Shown here: in pieces, positions 8,649 to 16,142 of the stretch | How positions within the stretch are numbered: the stretch's first letter is position 1 | Layout of the letters: every line of letters begins with the position of its first letter | NCBI RefSeq assembly: GCF_014651815.1 | Contig: NZ_BMXP01000001.1 | Span: 461,934-525,933 of the forward strand | DNA: 64,000 nucleotides | Origin: Alteromonas halophila | GTDB taxonomy: Bacteria; Pseudomonadota; Gammaproteobacteria; Enterobacterales; Alteromonadaceae | Direction of reading: 5' to 3' | Translations under genes and position numbers: made by a program | Notes under the pieces: model-generated | Database searches by the model: none | What the model saw: the letters and a program-made list of their open reading frames with translations, nothing else | Told to the model about the DNA's origin: nothing

Positions 8649-8794
8649 ACCCGCCGGGATGAGAAGCCCTTTCTTCGAAGAGCAGGCTGACGATTTTCCT
8701 CGTTTGTCACTACTACGGGGTCGACTGCTGCGTCGGGAACGCAGCAGAACAGGCGAAGCCTGGCCCGAAGGGTCGGAGGCAGGATGCCTCCGAT
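8649..8794 (+). other. hairpin-rich segment between duplicated terminators
   Basis: About 146 bases with no supported protein gene but several consecutive short hairpins on the plus strand: CTGCTGCGT/ACGCAGCAG (8725-8747), CAGGC GAA GCCTG (about 8749-8761), CCC GAA GGG, and GGAGGCA/TGCCTCC (about 8775-8791). It ends in the second terminator. It may be a structured RNA or the decayed interior of an excised element; no promoter was found. Confidence 0.35.
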
Positions 8795-8816
8795 AATCCC
8801 CTAGGGGACGCCATCT

Positions 8817-8846
8817 AAAAAAACCAGCCGAAAGGCTGGTTTTTTT
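8817..8846 (+). terminator. duplicated intrinsic terminator
   Basis: Same stem-loop (CCAGCC GAAA GGCTGG) and T-run as at 8614-8644, carried by the second copy of the 57-bp direct repeat. Confidence 0.85.
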
Positions 8847-8863
8847 GCGTGTTTCAAAGAGGC

Positions 8864-9085
8864 GGGGGCTATGTGCTTTGCGGCACGCCGTTAATCCGTC
8901 CATGGAGGCTCCGCTGCCGCTTCCCTGCGGCAGAGGGCCTTAAATCACATAGCCCCCCCACTCTCTGTAACGTTTAATCCGCTTTTAAAATAACGCGGTA
9001 ATGTGCTTTGCAATACGCCGTCAATCCGTCCATGGAGGCTCCGCTGCCGCTTCCCTGCTGCAGAGAGCCTTAAATCACATAGTCC
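8864..9085. repeat. two ~90-bp palindrome-ended repeats
   Basis: Unit 1 (8864-8957) is bounded by GGGGGCTATGTG and its exact complement CACATAGCCCCC, and contains CCGTCCATGGAGGCTCCGC. Unit 2 (about 9001-9085) repeats the interior with few changes, and a short third fragment (GTGCGCTTTGCGGCACTG) lies near 9136. The terminal inverted repeats suggest a small non-autonomous element. No open frame here is credible; 8851-9277 otherwise holds only the 5' region of the next gene. Confidence 0.7.
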
Positions 9086-9277
9086 ACTACGACCTTCAGT
9101 CGCTGGCTTACGTTTGGAGCAAAAAAACGAAATAGTGCGCTTTGCGGCACTGTATGTGTTCACGTCTGGCAGGTGCGGGGCGCCACAGCATCTTCAGGTT
9201 ATGCGGCCTTGCTTCGTTTGTGCCAGTATTGTGATAGCATTACTGTCCCGAATTCTGACAAGTATACGAGGTGTTTT

Positions 9278-10186
9278 TTGCAAGAATATCCAATCGGTAC
9301 ACCCGGTAAGCCCTGGGGCGATGAGGAAAAAGCACAGTGGCTGGCGCAACAGTCGGTGAAACGCACTTATCAGCAGGAAGTGCTGGATAAGCTCGACACC
9401 ATCCCGGACGGTTTCAAGCTGGTGCAGTATGGGGCATTGCCCTATGACGCGACACGTTACCCGTTAATGGCTGTGGTGCCGGAAAACTTTAATGCGTCGT
9501 TGCCCAATATGCTGGTAACCGGCGGTGTGCACGGTTACGAGACGAGCGGCGTGCAGGGCGCGATTGCTTTTATTCGTGAGCACTTAAGTGAATACGCGGA
9601 GCGTTGTAATGTGGTGGTGTGTCCGTGCATCAGTCCCTGGGGTTATGAAACGATAAACCGCTGGGATCCACTGGCACTTGATCCAAACCGTTCGTTTTAT
9701 AAAGATTCCCCCGCACCAGAATCGGCACAGCTTCTGGCTTTTGTAGAGAGCCTGGAACTGGCGTTTACCATGCACATTGATTTGCATGAGACCACTGATA
9801 CTGACAACAGCGAATTCCGACCAGCGCTTGCCGCCCGTGACGGGACGGAGCATGACGAATGGGAGATACCGGATGGTTTCTATCTCGTATCGAACAGTAA
9901 AAATACCCAGCTTGGCTTTCAGCAGGCCATCATCGATCGGGTGCGTGAAATCACGCATATCGCTCCCGCTGATGAAAACGGTAAGATCATCGGTGCTGAC
10001 ATTGTCAGTGAAGGGGTTATCGGCTACGACAAAAAGTCGTTGTACCTGTGTGGTGGTCTGACAGACGCTGAGTACGTTTCCACAACAGAGGTATATCCTG
10101 ACAGCCCGAATGCGACCCCCGAGATCTGTAACGAGGCTCAGGTTGCCGCAGTCCGGGGAGGACTGGATTACGTACTGGCAAAATAA
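9278..10186 (+). CDS. M14-type zinc carboxypeptidase / succinylglutamate desuccinylase-like protein
   Basis: About 302 aa, a metallohydrolase of the carboxypeptidase M14/AstE-like fold. Zinc ligands are seen in GGVHGYETSG (HxxE) and in HIDLHETTDTD; DPNRSF supplies the usual Asn-Arg pair for the substrate carboxylate. No signal peptide is seen from the chosen start. The frame is open from 9173, but the first 35 codons run through repeat DNA. A TTG at 9278 after ACGAGG gives QEYPIGTPGKPW, the first plausible protein sequence. It may cleave a C-terminal residue or acyl amino acid; the substrate is not readable. Confidence 0.75.
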   Translation: MQEYPIGTPGKPWGDEEKAQWLAQQSVKRTYQQEVLDKLDTIPDGFKLVQYGALPYDATRYPLMAVVPENFNASLPNMLVTGGVHGYETSGVQGAIAFIREHLSEYAERCNVVVCPCISPWGYETINRWDPLALDPNRSFYKDSPAPESAQLLAFVESLELAFTMHIDLHETTDTDNSEFRPALAARDGTEHDEWEIPDGFYLVSNSKNTQLGFQQAIIDRVREITHIAPADENGKIIGADIVSEGVIGYDKKSLYLCGGLTDAEYVSTTEVYPDSPNATPEICNEAQVAAVRGGLDYVLAK

Positions 10187-10201
10187 CGTTATACGTATAA
10201 G

Positions 10202-10227
10202 CGTCTAAACGTTTGAACGTTTAGACG
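10202..10227. promoter_or_regulatory. 12-bp palindrome between genes
   Basis: GTCTAAACGTT and AACGTTTAGAC face each other across two bases (10203-10226), one further pair outside. It lies 16 bp after the peptidase stop and 40 bp before a small gene. It lacks a T-run, so an operator is as likely as a terminator. Confidence 0.45.
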
Positions 10228-10267
10228 TCTAAATGTATTATGTGGATCTTCATTCAAGGAGGTCCGC

Positions 10268-10435
10268 ATGCCTGTTTTTACCGCCCTAATATATACTGGT
10301 ACACACCAGTGTCTGGTCAGCCAGCCCTGCGCTGATCATGAAAGTTTTCATGACTATCTAACCGAACAGTTTGGTGTTTATGTATGTTTGTGGCTGAAGG
10401 AAATGCGCGCAGCGTCTCACACCCGGTCAAAATAA
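10268..10435 (+). CDS. small protein of 55 aa, unknown function
   Basis: Short reading frame MPVFTALIYTGTHQCL...SHTRSK with an excellent Shine-Dalgarno AAGGAGGT ending four bases before the ATG. No membrane segment; two Cys, a His-rich middle (ADHESFHDYLTEQFG). The ribosome site is the main support, since no family was recognised. It lies alone between the peptidase and dusC, downstream of a palindrome. Confidence 0.5.
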   Translation: MPVFTALIYTGTHQCLVSQPCADHESFHDYLTEQFGVYVCLWLKEMRAASHTRSK

Positions 10436-10617
10436 GACGCCCGCGCAAAGCCGGTTAGGGTATAGCGCAAAGCGCGTGAAGTGCTGTTTGCAGTGCCTGA
10501 CAAAAAACGGGGATGAACTGGCTATTGCATCGCCTTACCAACGTGACGGTAGTGCTGCGATCAGGTATACTCGCGCGCCTTATTTGTCATGGCTTATTCA
10601 CTGTAACCACGCTGTTT

Positions 10618-11568
10618 ATGAAGATTATGCTTGCCCCGATGGAAGGGGTTGTCGACAGTCTGATGCGCGATATGCTCACTCAGGTAGGGGGCTTTGATCA
10701 GTGTGTCACCGAGTTTGTGCGGGTGGTCGATCAGTTACTGCCGCGACGGACGTTCTATCGCCTGTGTCCCGAACTCCATCAGGGCGGAAAAACGCAAAGT
10801 GGTGTACCGGTGCGGGTGCAATTGCTCGGGCAACACCCTCAGTGGCTGGCCGAAAATGCGGTACGGGCTGTAGAACTTGGCTCACCAGGCGTAGACCTGA
10901 ATTTTGGTTGCCCGGCTAAAACGGTCAATAAAAGTAAGGGCGGGGCCGTACTGCTAAAAGAAACCGACGCCCTGTATAACATTATCAGCGCTGTTCGTGA
11001 CGCTGTGCCGGCCGACTCACCGGTAACGGCCAAGATTCGCCTTGGCTTCGATGATACGGACCTGGCGCTGGATAATGCCCGCGCTGTCGAGGCTGCCGGG
11101 GCAGATGAACTGGTAGTGCATGCGCGCACCAAGCGGGATGGTTACCGGCCGCCGGCGTACTGGGAATGGATCGCCCGTATACGGGAATGCACGACGATGC
11201 CTGTGGTGGCCAATGGTGAAATTTGGTCTGCTGAGGATGCAAAACGCTGCCAGGCTATGTCGGCATGCGATAATCTGATGATTGGTCGTGGCGCACTGGC
11301 TATGCCAAATCTGGCCAGGACCATCAAAACAGGTGAAGCACCAATGCCATGGCAAGAGGTGGCAAAATTACTGATTGGCTACAGCGGTTATGAAATCAGT
11401 GGCGACAAGGGGCGCTATTTTCCCAACCGTATTAAACAATGGTGCGGGTATTTGCAGCGTCAGTATCCACAAGCCGCGTTACTTTTCAATGATATACGCC
11501 GGTTAAAAGTGTCTGACGAAATTGTCAGCGTGCTTGAACGGCATTCCTCGCAGCAAAGAGTCAGTTGA
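10618..11568 (+). CDS. dusC: tRNA-dihydrouridine(16) synthase DusC
   Basis: FMN-dependent reductase that converts uridine 16 in the tRNA D-loop to dihydrouridine. TIM-barrel motifs: LAPMEGVVDSLMRDML at the N-terminus, DLNFGCPAKTVNKSKGGA with the catalytic Cys, VHARTKRDGY, and NGEIWSAEDA with GRGAL for FMN phosphate. The spacing and N-terminus fit DusC rather than DusA/DusB. The frame is open from 10513 but family members start at MKIMLAPMEG, so the ATG at 10618 was chosen (316 aa). Single gene. Confidence 0.92.
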   Translation: MKIMLAPMEGVVDSLMRDMLTQVGGFDQCVTEFVRVVDQLLPRRTFYRLCPELHQGGKTQSGVPVRVQLLGQHPQWLAENAVRAVELGSPGVDLNFGCPAKTVNKSKGGAVLLKETDALYNIISAVRDAVPADSPVTAKIRLGFDDTDLALDNARAVEAAGADELVVHARTKRDGYRPPAYWEWIARIRECTTMPVVANGEIWSAEDAKRCQAMSACDNLMIGRGALAMPNLARTIKTGEAPMPWQEVAKLLIGYSGYEISGDKGRYFPNRIKQWCGYLQRQYPQAALLFNDIRRLKVSDEIVSVLERHSSQQRVS

Positions 11569-11692
11569 CCCGTCGCGCATTGTCGCTGTGTTATTTTACC
11601 GCTAGTCTTTACAGCGGCACGAACGAATAAGCCGAAACGGCATTTTGTTCGTACTTGCCATAGAACAATAATCACGACAATCCGGGGAAACC

Positions 11693-13120
11693 ATGAAATC
11701 TGTAAATACCAGACTGCCGGTGTTGCTGTCGGGGCTTGTCTGTGCGCTGGCGTTAAGCGGCTGCACGGCAACAGCAAAAAGCGCTGACAAGCAGGCAACC
11801 AATAATAAAGTAGAAATAGACACCAACCCTTATCCCAGTACCTATCAGCCGTTGGAAAGCACACCGACCCTGATTAAAAACGTCACCCTGATTGACGGCG
11901 TGGGGAATAAAATCGACAACGCCATGATTTATTTTGCCGAAGGTAAAATTCAGGCGGTGGGCACGTCGCTGGATGTGCCTGCCGATGCAAAGGTCATTGA
12001 TGGCGAAGGAAAATGGGTAACGCCTGGCATTATTGATAATCACAGCCACTTAGGCGTATACCCGTCACCATCGACGCGTTCACATGCCGATGGTAATGAA
12101 ATGACTAATCCTGTTACCGCTGAGGTGTGGGCAGAACACTCAGTCTGGCCGCAGGATCCTGGATTTGGCCGGGCTCTGGCCGGGGGCGTGACAACCCTGC
12201 AAATTCTGCCTGGCTCAGCCAACCTGTTTGGCGGGCGTTCAGTAGTACTGAAAAATGTCCCCAATCGTACTATGCAGGATATGAAATTCCCGGATGCGCC
12301 CTACGGCATGAAAATGGCGTGTGGCGAAAACCCCAAGCGCGTGTATGGTGAGAAAGGCGGCCCTATGACTAACATGGGGAACGTGGCCGGCTACCGCCAG
12401 GCCTGGTCTGACGCTCAGGACTATATGCGAAAGTGGGAACGTTACGAAGCAGATTTTGACGCCGGCAAAAATCCAAAAGTGCCCAAGCGTGATTTGCAAA
12501 TGGAGACGCTGGCAGGGGTTCTGTCAGGCGATATCCGCGTACATATGCACTGCTATCGCGCCGATGAAATGACCATCATGATGGATGTCATGAAGGAATT
12601 CGATTACCAGATTGGCACATTTCATCACGCTGTCGAAGCCTACAAAATTGCCGACAAGTTGGCAAAGAACGACGTTTGCTCGGCCATGTGGGCTGACTGG
12701 TGGGGCTTTAAAATGGAGGCGTATGACGGCATCCGTGAGAACATTCCGGCCGTTCATGCTGCCGGTGCCTGTGCAATTGTTCACTCTGACAGCGACCTTG
12801 GCATCCAGCGTCTAAATCAGGAGGCCGCGAAAGCATGGTCCGACGGTCAGCGTGCCGGTCTGGATATTCCCAAAGAAGAAGCCTGGGTTTGGCTATCGGC
12901 CAATCCTGCTAAATCGCTGGGCATTTTTGAGCAAACCGGCTCACTGGAGCAGGGTAAGAATGCCGATCTGGTGCTCTGGAACGGTGACCCGTTCTCGACC
13001 TATACCAAAGCTGAAAAGGTGTACATTGACGGTGGCCTGGCGTATGACCTGAGTGCCCCAGAAACATGGCCGGTCAGCGACTTTGAATTAGGTCAGGTTG
13101 GCGAAGGAGACGTAAAATGA
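11693..13120 (+). CDS. exported amidohydrolase-family lipoprotein
   Basis: 475 aa with a lipoprotein signal peptide (LVCALALSGC lipobox, Cys about 23). The body is an imidazolonepropionase-like amidohydrolase: TPGIIDNHSHLG carries the HxH metal pair, and later HCYRADE, GTFHHAVEAYK and VHSDSDLG supply the other His and the catalytic Asp; composite-barrel strands close the C-terminus (GKNADLVLWNGDPFS). Probably a periplasmic hydrolase of cyclic amides or peptides; substrate unknown. The next gene overlaps by four bases (ATGA), so the two are translated together. Confidence 0.85.
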   Translation: MKSVNTRLPVLLSGLVCALALSGCTATAKSADKQATNNKVEIDTNPYPSTYQPLESTPTLIKNVTLIDGVGNKIDNAMIYFAEGKIQAVGTSLDVPADAKVIDGEGKWVTPGIIDNHSHLGVYPSPSTRSHADGNEMTNPVTAEVWAEHSVWPQDPGFGRALAGGVTTLQILPGSANLFGGRSVVLKNVPNRTMQDMKFPDAPYGMKMACGENPKRVYGEKGGPMTNMGNVAGYRQAWSDAQDYMRKWERYEADFDAGKNPKVPKRDLQMETLAGVLSGDIRVHMHCYRADEMTIMMDVMKEFDYQIGTFHHAVEAYKIADKLAKNDVCSAMWADWWGFKMEAYDGIRENIPAVHAAGACAIVHSDSDLGIQRLNQEAAKAWSDGQRAGLDIPKEEAWVWLSANPAKSLGIFEQTGSLEQGKNADLVLWNGDPFSTYTKAEKVYIDGGLAYDLSAPETWPVSDFELGQVGEGDVK

Positions 13121-14397
13121 AAACACTGGCATTACTTGCATTATCCACCCTGATGAGCACCACCGTTCTGGCACAGAATATTGCGATAACCGGTGGTAAG
13201 GTAATTACCATGGGGGAAAATGGCACCCTGCACAAGGCAACCATACTGATAGAAGACGGTACGATCCAGCAGGTTAGCGGCGATGACATTGAGATTCCTG
13301 AGGGTTATCAGGTCATTGACGCAAGTGGTAAAACCGTCACTCCCGGTTTAATTGGCGCGTTTACGTCACTGGGCCTGGTGGAAGTGTCGTCATCAGCAGG
13401 CGTGGTTGATGCAACCGTCGATCCGACACCTATTACCAAAACAGGCGCAGCGCTGGACGTGAGCTACGCGGTCAATCCCGATTCAAGTCTGATGGGCGTA
13501 ACGCGCATTGAAGGAATGACTGCCGCAGCGACGGGAATTACCTACACTGACTTTTTGTTCAGCGGTCAGGGCGCAGTAATTAGTCTGTCAGGCGATGAGC
13601 CAGTCCTGAAATCGCAGGCATTTGTCACGGTGGATGTAACGGGGTCAGGCAGTGAGCATACCGGCGGTAGTCGCGCCGCATTATGGGTGACCATTGAACA
13701 GGCGCTGGCTGAAGCGGACGCCGTAACTACCCTGCCAGGTCCTGACACTGCGTGGCATGGTCTCAATACGCCTAACGATATCAGTGCGCTGAAAAAGGTG
13801 CTGAGCGGTGACTTGCCGCTATTTATGAAGGCGGATCGGGCGTCTGATATTCGTCAGGTGATTGCCTTTAAAGAGCGTCACTCTATGATCAATGTGGTAC
13901 TGATCCATGCCGTTGAAGCCTGGCGCGTGGCTGATGCCCTTGCCGAGGCGGATATTCCGGTGATTATCGATCCTGAGTACAATCTGCCGGGCAATTTTGA
14001 CCAGCTGGGCGCAACGCTGGCCAATGCAGCACGTCTGGAGCAGGCGGGCGTGTCGGTAGCAATTGGCATGGACACCCACAATATTCGCCTCGCCACCCAG
14101 CATGCGGGGAATGCGGTAGCCTCGGGATTGTCTTACGATGCGGGTATTGCCAGTCTTACGCGCACACCAGCGCAGATTCTGGGGATGGAAGACACCTTAG
14201 GTCAGATTGGTACCGGCTACCGGGCTGATGTCGTTATCTGGTCGGGCGATCCGCTGGAAGTGACTGAAGTGGCAGAGCAGGTCATTATTAACGGCTCACT
14301 TATCGATATGGAGTCCCGTCAGAGTCGGTTGCGGGAGCGCTATGTCGGTATGGATGCCGCATCTGATACATCGGCCTCGCATTATGTGCGTCCCTGA
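13117..14397 (+). CDS. exported amidohydrolase-fold protein lacking the HxH metal motif
   Basis: 426 aa, Sec signal peptide (LLALSTLMSTTVLAQ). It has the same fold as its upstream partner, with the N-terminal composite barrel (ITGGKVITMGENGTLHKATI) and the C-terminal GYRADVVIWSGDPLEV. Where the partner has DNHSHLG this protein has GAFTSLG, so both metal-binding His are missing. The later His (VVLIHAVEAW) and GMDTH remain. It may be a non-catalytic partner of the upstream enzyme, or an enzyme using other ligands. Four-base overlap with the preceding gene; a terminator follows. Confidence 0.85.
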   Translation: MKTLALLALSTLMSTTVLAQNIAITGGKVITMGENGTLHKATILIEDGTIQQVSGDDIEIPEGYQVIDASGKTVTPGLIGAFTSLGLVEVSSSAGVVDATVDPTPITKTGAALDVSYAVNPDSSLMGVTRIEGMTAAATGITYTDFLFSGQGAVISLSGDEPVLKSQAFVTVDVTGSGSEHTGGSRAALWVTIEQALAEADAVTTLPGPDTAWHGLNTPNDISALKKVLSGDLPLFMKADRASDIRQVIAFKERHSMINVVLIHAVEAWRVADALAEADIPVIIDPEYNLPGNFDQLGATLANAARLEQAGVSVAIGMDTHNIRLATQHAGNAVASGLSYDAGIASLTRTPAQILGMEDTLGQIGTGYRADVVIWSGDPLEVTEVAEQVIINGSLIDMESRQSRLRERYVGMDAASDTSASHYVRP

Positions 14398-14412
14398 ACC
14401 ACACGGGCAATG

Positions 14413-14441
14413 AAAAAGGGCAGCCACCAGGCTGCCCTTTT
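14413..14441. terminator. bidirectional intrinsic terminator
   Basis: AAAAGGGCAGCC and GGCTGCCCTTTT around loop ACCA. A-run on one side and T-run on the other serve both the amidohydrolase pair (plus) and the small gene at 14462-14659 (minus). Confidence 0.88.
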
Positions 14442-14461
14442 ACTTATTAGAATCTGAAACG

Positions 14462-14659
14462 CTACACGTAGGTATCGATTTGACCACCAATGCGTGCATT
14501 AGGATCTTGTGTACTGTCTGAAGACTGCGTACCGTCGACCTGCGCAGAGGGGGCAGACTGCGTGTCACCCTGGGGTGATGACAATGCCCGGTTATCACGC
14601 GGCGGTGCTGGATCCAGTGTTGTCGATACTGGTGCAGCGGTCGCAGAAGATACATCCAT
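14462..14659 (-). CDS. small Ser/Pro/Asp-rich protein, unknown
   Basis: 65 aa, low-complexity and probably disordered (SSATAAPVSTTLDPAPP..., ending IGGQIDTYV). Support is a good Shine-Dalgarno (GGAGG, eight bases before the ATG) and a terminator directly downstream. An overlapping frame on the other strand (14490-14678) lacks both. No family recognised. Confidence 0.5.
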   Translation of the reverse strand: MDVSSATAAPVSTTLDPAPPRDNRALSSPQGDTQSAPSAQVDGTQSSDSTQDPNARIGGQIDTYV

Positions 14660-14708
14660 CGTGAATACCTCCGGTTAAAAACAGTCTATTTATTGTACGA
14701 AGAATGCG

Positions 14709-15422
14709 TCAGATTGCAATGTTAATCTCCGGTAGCGGCAGAACCATGGCGTCCTGTGGCAGCAGTAATGGCGTTAGCTGTCTGTACATATAATCGCGGA
14801 TTTTGGGTTGTGCCTCGGCATTAGGATGGATCCCGTCACGCTGCATAAGCGACGGGTCAAGGGCAATGTCCTTTAGAAAAAACGGCACCAGCGTAATATT
14901 GCGCTTATCGGCGACGTCATCGAAACTTTCCCCAAACATCTCGGTATAGCGGCGTCCATAATTGGTAGGAATTTGCATATCCTGCAACAGTGGAACAGCA
15001 CCATGGCCTTCAATCAGCGTGATCATTTTCATTAAATTTTGTTTAAGTTTGCCGACCGGGTGTCCCTGAAGACCATCATTGCCGCCCAGCTCAATGAGCA
15101 CATGAGTAGGATTATGTTGTTTCAGCAGACGTGGAAGCCGGGCCAGGCCACCGTCAGTGGTATCGCCACTTATCGCAGCATTTACCACGTCAATCGGAAG
15201 CTGCTCGTCCTGCCAGCGCTTTTGTAACAGACTCACCCAACCCTGATTCGCTTTCAGCCCGTAAGCGGCACTCAGGCTGTCACCGAGTACCAGCAGTTTC
15301 TGAGAGGACGAAGAGGTTTGGCTGGCGTCATTCGCCGCCTGATCTGAAAATACGGGAAGCGGGAATAAAATGCATGTGAGCAGAATAAGCACGACGCTTG
15401 TCGCTCGTTGGAAATCAAACAC
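14709..15422 (-). CDS. tesA: periplasmic acyl-CoA thioesterase I / lysophospholipase / arylesterase TesA
   Basis: SGNH hydrolase of about 237 aa with a Sec signal peptide (SVVLILLTCILFPLPVFS). Block I is GDSLSAAYGL (nucleophile Ser), block III GGNDGLQG (oxyanion Asn) and block V DGIHPNAEA (Asp/His). The frame is open to 15491, but AAGGAG upstream of a GTG at 15422 favours that start, and the longer version would overlap the divergent ybbA. The tesA/ybbA/ybbP arrangement is the same as in E. coli. Confidence 0.92.
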   Translation of the reverse strand: MFDFQRATSVVLILLTCILFPLPVFSDQAANDASQTSSSSQKLLVLGDSLSAAYGLKANQGWVSLLQKRWQDEQLPIDVVNAAISGDTTDGGLARLPRLLKQHNPTHVLIELGGNDGLQGHPVGKLKQNLMKMITLIEGHGAVPLLQDMQIPTNYGRRYTEMFGESFDDVADKRNITLVPFFLKDIALDPSLMQRDGIHPNAEAQPKIRDYMYRQLTPLLLPQDAMVLPLPEINIAI

Positions 15423-15440
15423 GACTGATATGACTCCTTT

Positions 15441-16142
15441 ATGATAAAAACGCAGCAGATCACTAAAATCGTAACTACGAGTGAAGGGCAACTGCAGATC
15501 CTTCAGCCTATCTCATTTGAAGTCAAGGCCGGTGAGTCGGTTGCCATTGTTGGTGCGTCCGGCTCCGGCAAATCCACGCTGCTGAGCCTGTTGGCCGGCC
15601 TGGACGAAGTGTCCGAGGGTGAAATTTATCTTGATGGTGCAGCATTGCATAGCCTGGATGAAGAGGCCAGAGCGCGTCTGCGTGGCGAGAAAGTCGGGTT
15701 TATTTTTCAGAGCTTTATGCTGGTGCAGAGTCTTACGGCACTGGAAAATGTCATGCTGCCGGCTGAAATTGCAGGTCGCACTGATGCGAAGAAACGTGCT
15801 GAAGCGATTCTTGATGATGTGGGACTGGGGCACCGGGCCCATCATTACCCGAACCAGCTTTCAGGAGGTGAGCAGCAGCGGGTGGCGATTGCCCGGGCTT
15901 TCATTGGTGAGCCGCGGATCCTGTTTGCTGATGAACCGACCGGTAACCTTGATGAGGCGAACAGTGAGAAGATCGAACAACTGCTTTTTAACCTCAACCA
16001 TGAGCTTGGAACAACGCTGATCCTGGTGACGCACGATCCAGAGCTGGCGAAAAAATGTGACCGCCAGCTGATGATGCATGGCGGGCAGCTGGAAGAAGAA
16101 AGCAGCGATGAGAAACACAACCTGGCCAGGGAGGCGGGGTAA
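15441..16142 (+). CDS. ybbA: ABC transporter ATP-binding protein YbbA
   Basis: 233-aa ATPase of the LolD/MacB-like class. Walker A GASGSGKST, signature LSGGEQQRVAIAR, Walker B ILFADEPTGNLD, H-loop VTHD. Pairs with the FtsX-type permease that starts at the next base. The system is linked by position to tesA in many gammaproteobacteria, suggesting a role in moving lipid or hydrophobic compounds (inference). Confidence 0.92.
   Translation: MIKTQQITKIVTTSEGQLQILQPISFEVKAGESVAIVGASGSGKSTLLSLLAGLDEVSEGEIYLDGAALHSLDEEARARLRGEKVGFIFQSFMLVQSLTALENVMLPAEIAGRTDAKKRAEAILDDVGLGHRAHHYPNQLSGGEQQRVAIARAFIGEPRILFADEPTGNLDEANSEKIEQLLFNLNHELGTTLILVTHDPELAKKCDRQLMMHGGQLEEESSDEKHNLAREAG

Larger units (their letters stand above)
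8592..8850 (+). repeat. direct repeat of tRNA-Glu 3' end plus terminator, flanking about 146 bp
   Basis: Copy 1 spans 8592-8648 and copy 2 spans 8795-8850; they agree throughout except for one T in the terminator run. Each contains the last 19 bases of the tRNA-Glu gene (T-arm strand, acceptor, CCA) and the whole terminator. This is the layout left by integration at a tRNA 3' end (attL/attR) followed by loss of the element, or by a local duplication. No integrase is nearby. Confidence 0.8.

Noticed and set aside
8598-9359. Several open frames on both strands (e.g. 8598-8903, 8945-9163, 9003-9359)
   Set aside because: They run through terminators and palindromic repeats and lack ribosome sites.
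14490-14678. 62-aa frame opposite the small Ser/Pro-rich gene
   Set aside because: No Shine-Dalgarno; the minus-strand frame has both a good one and a terminator.
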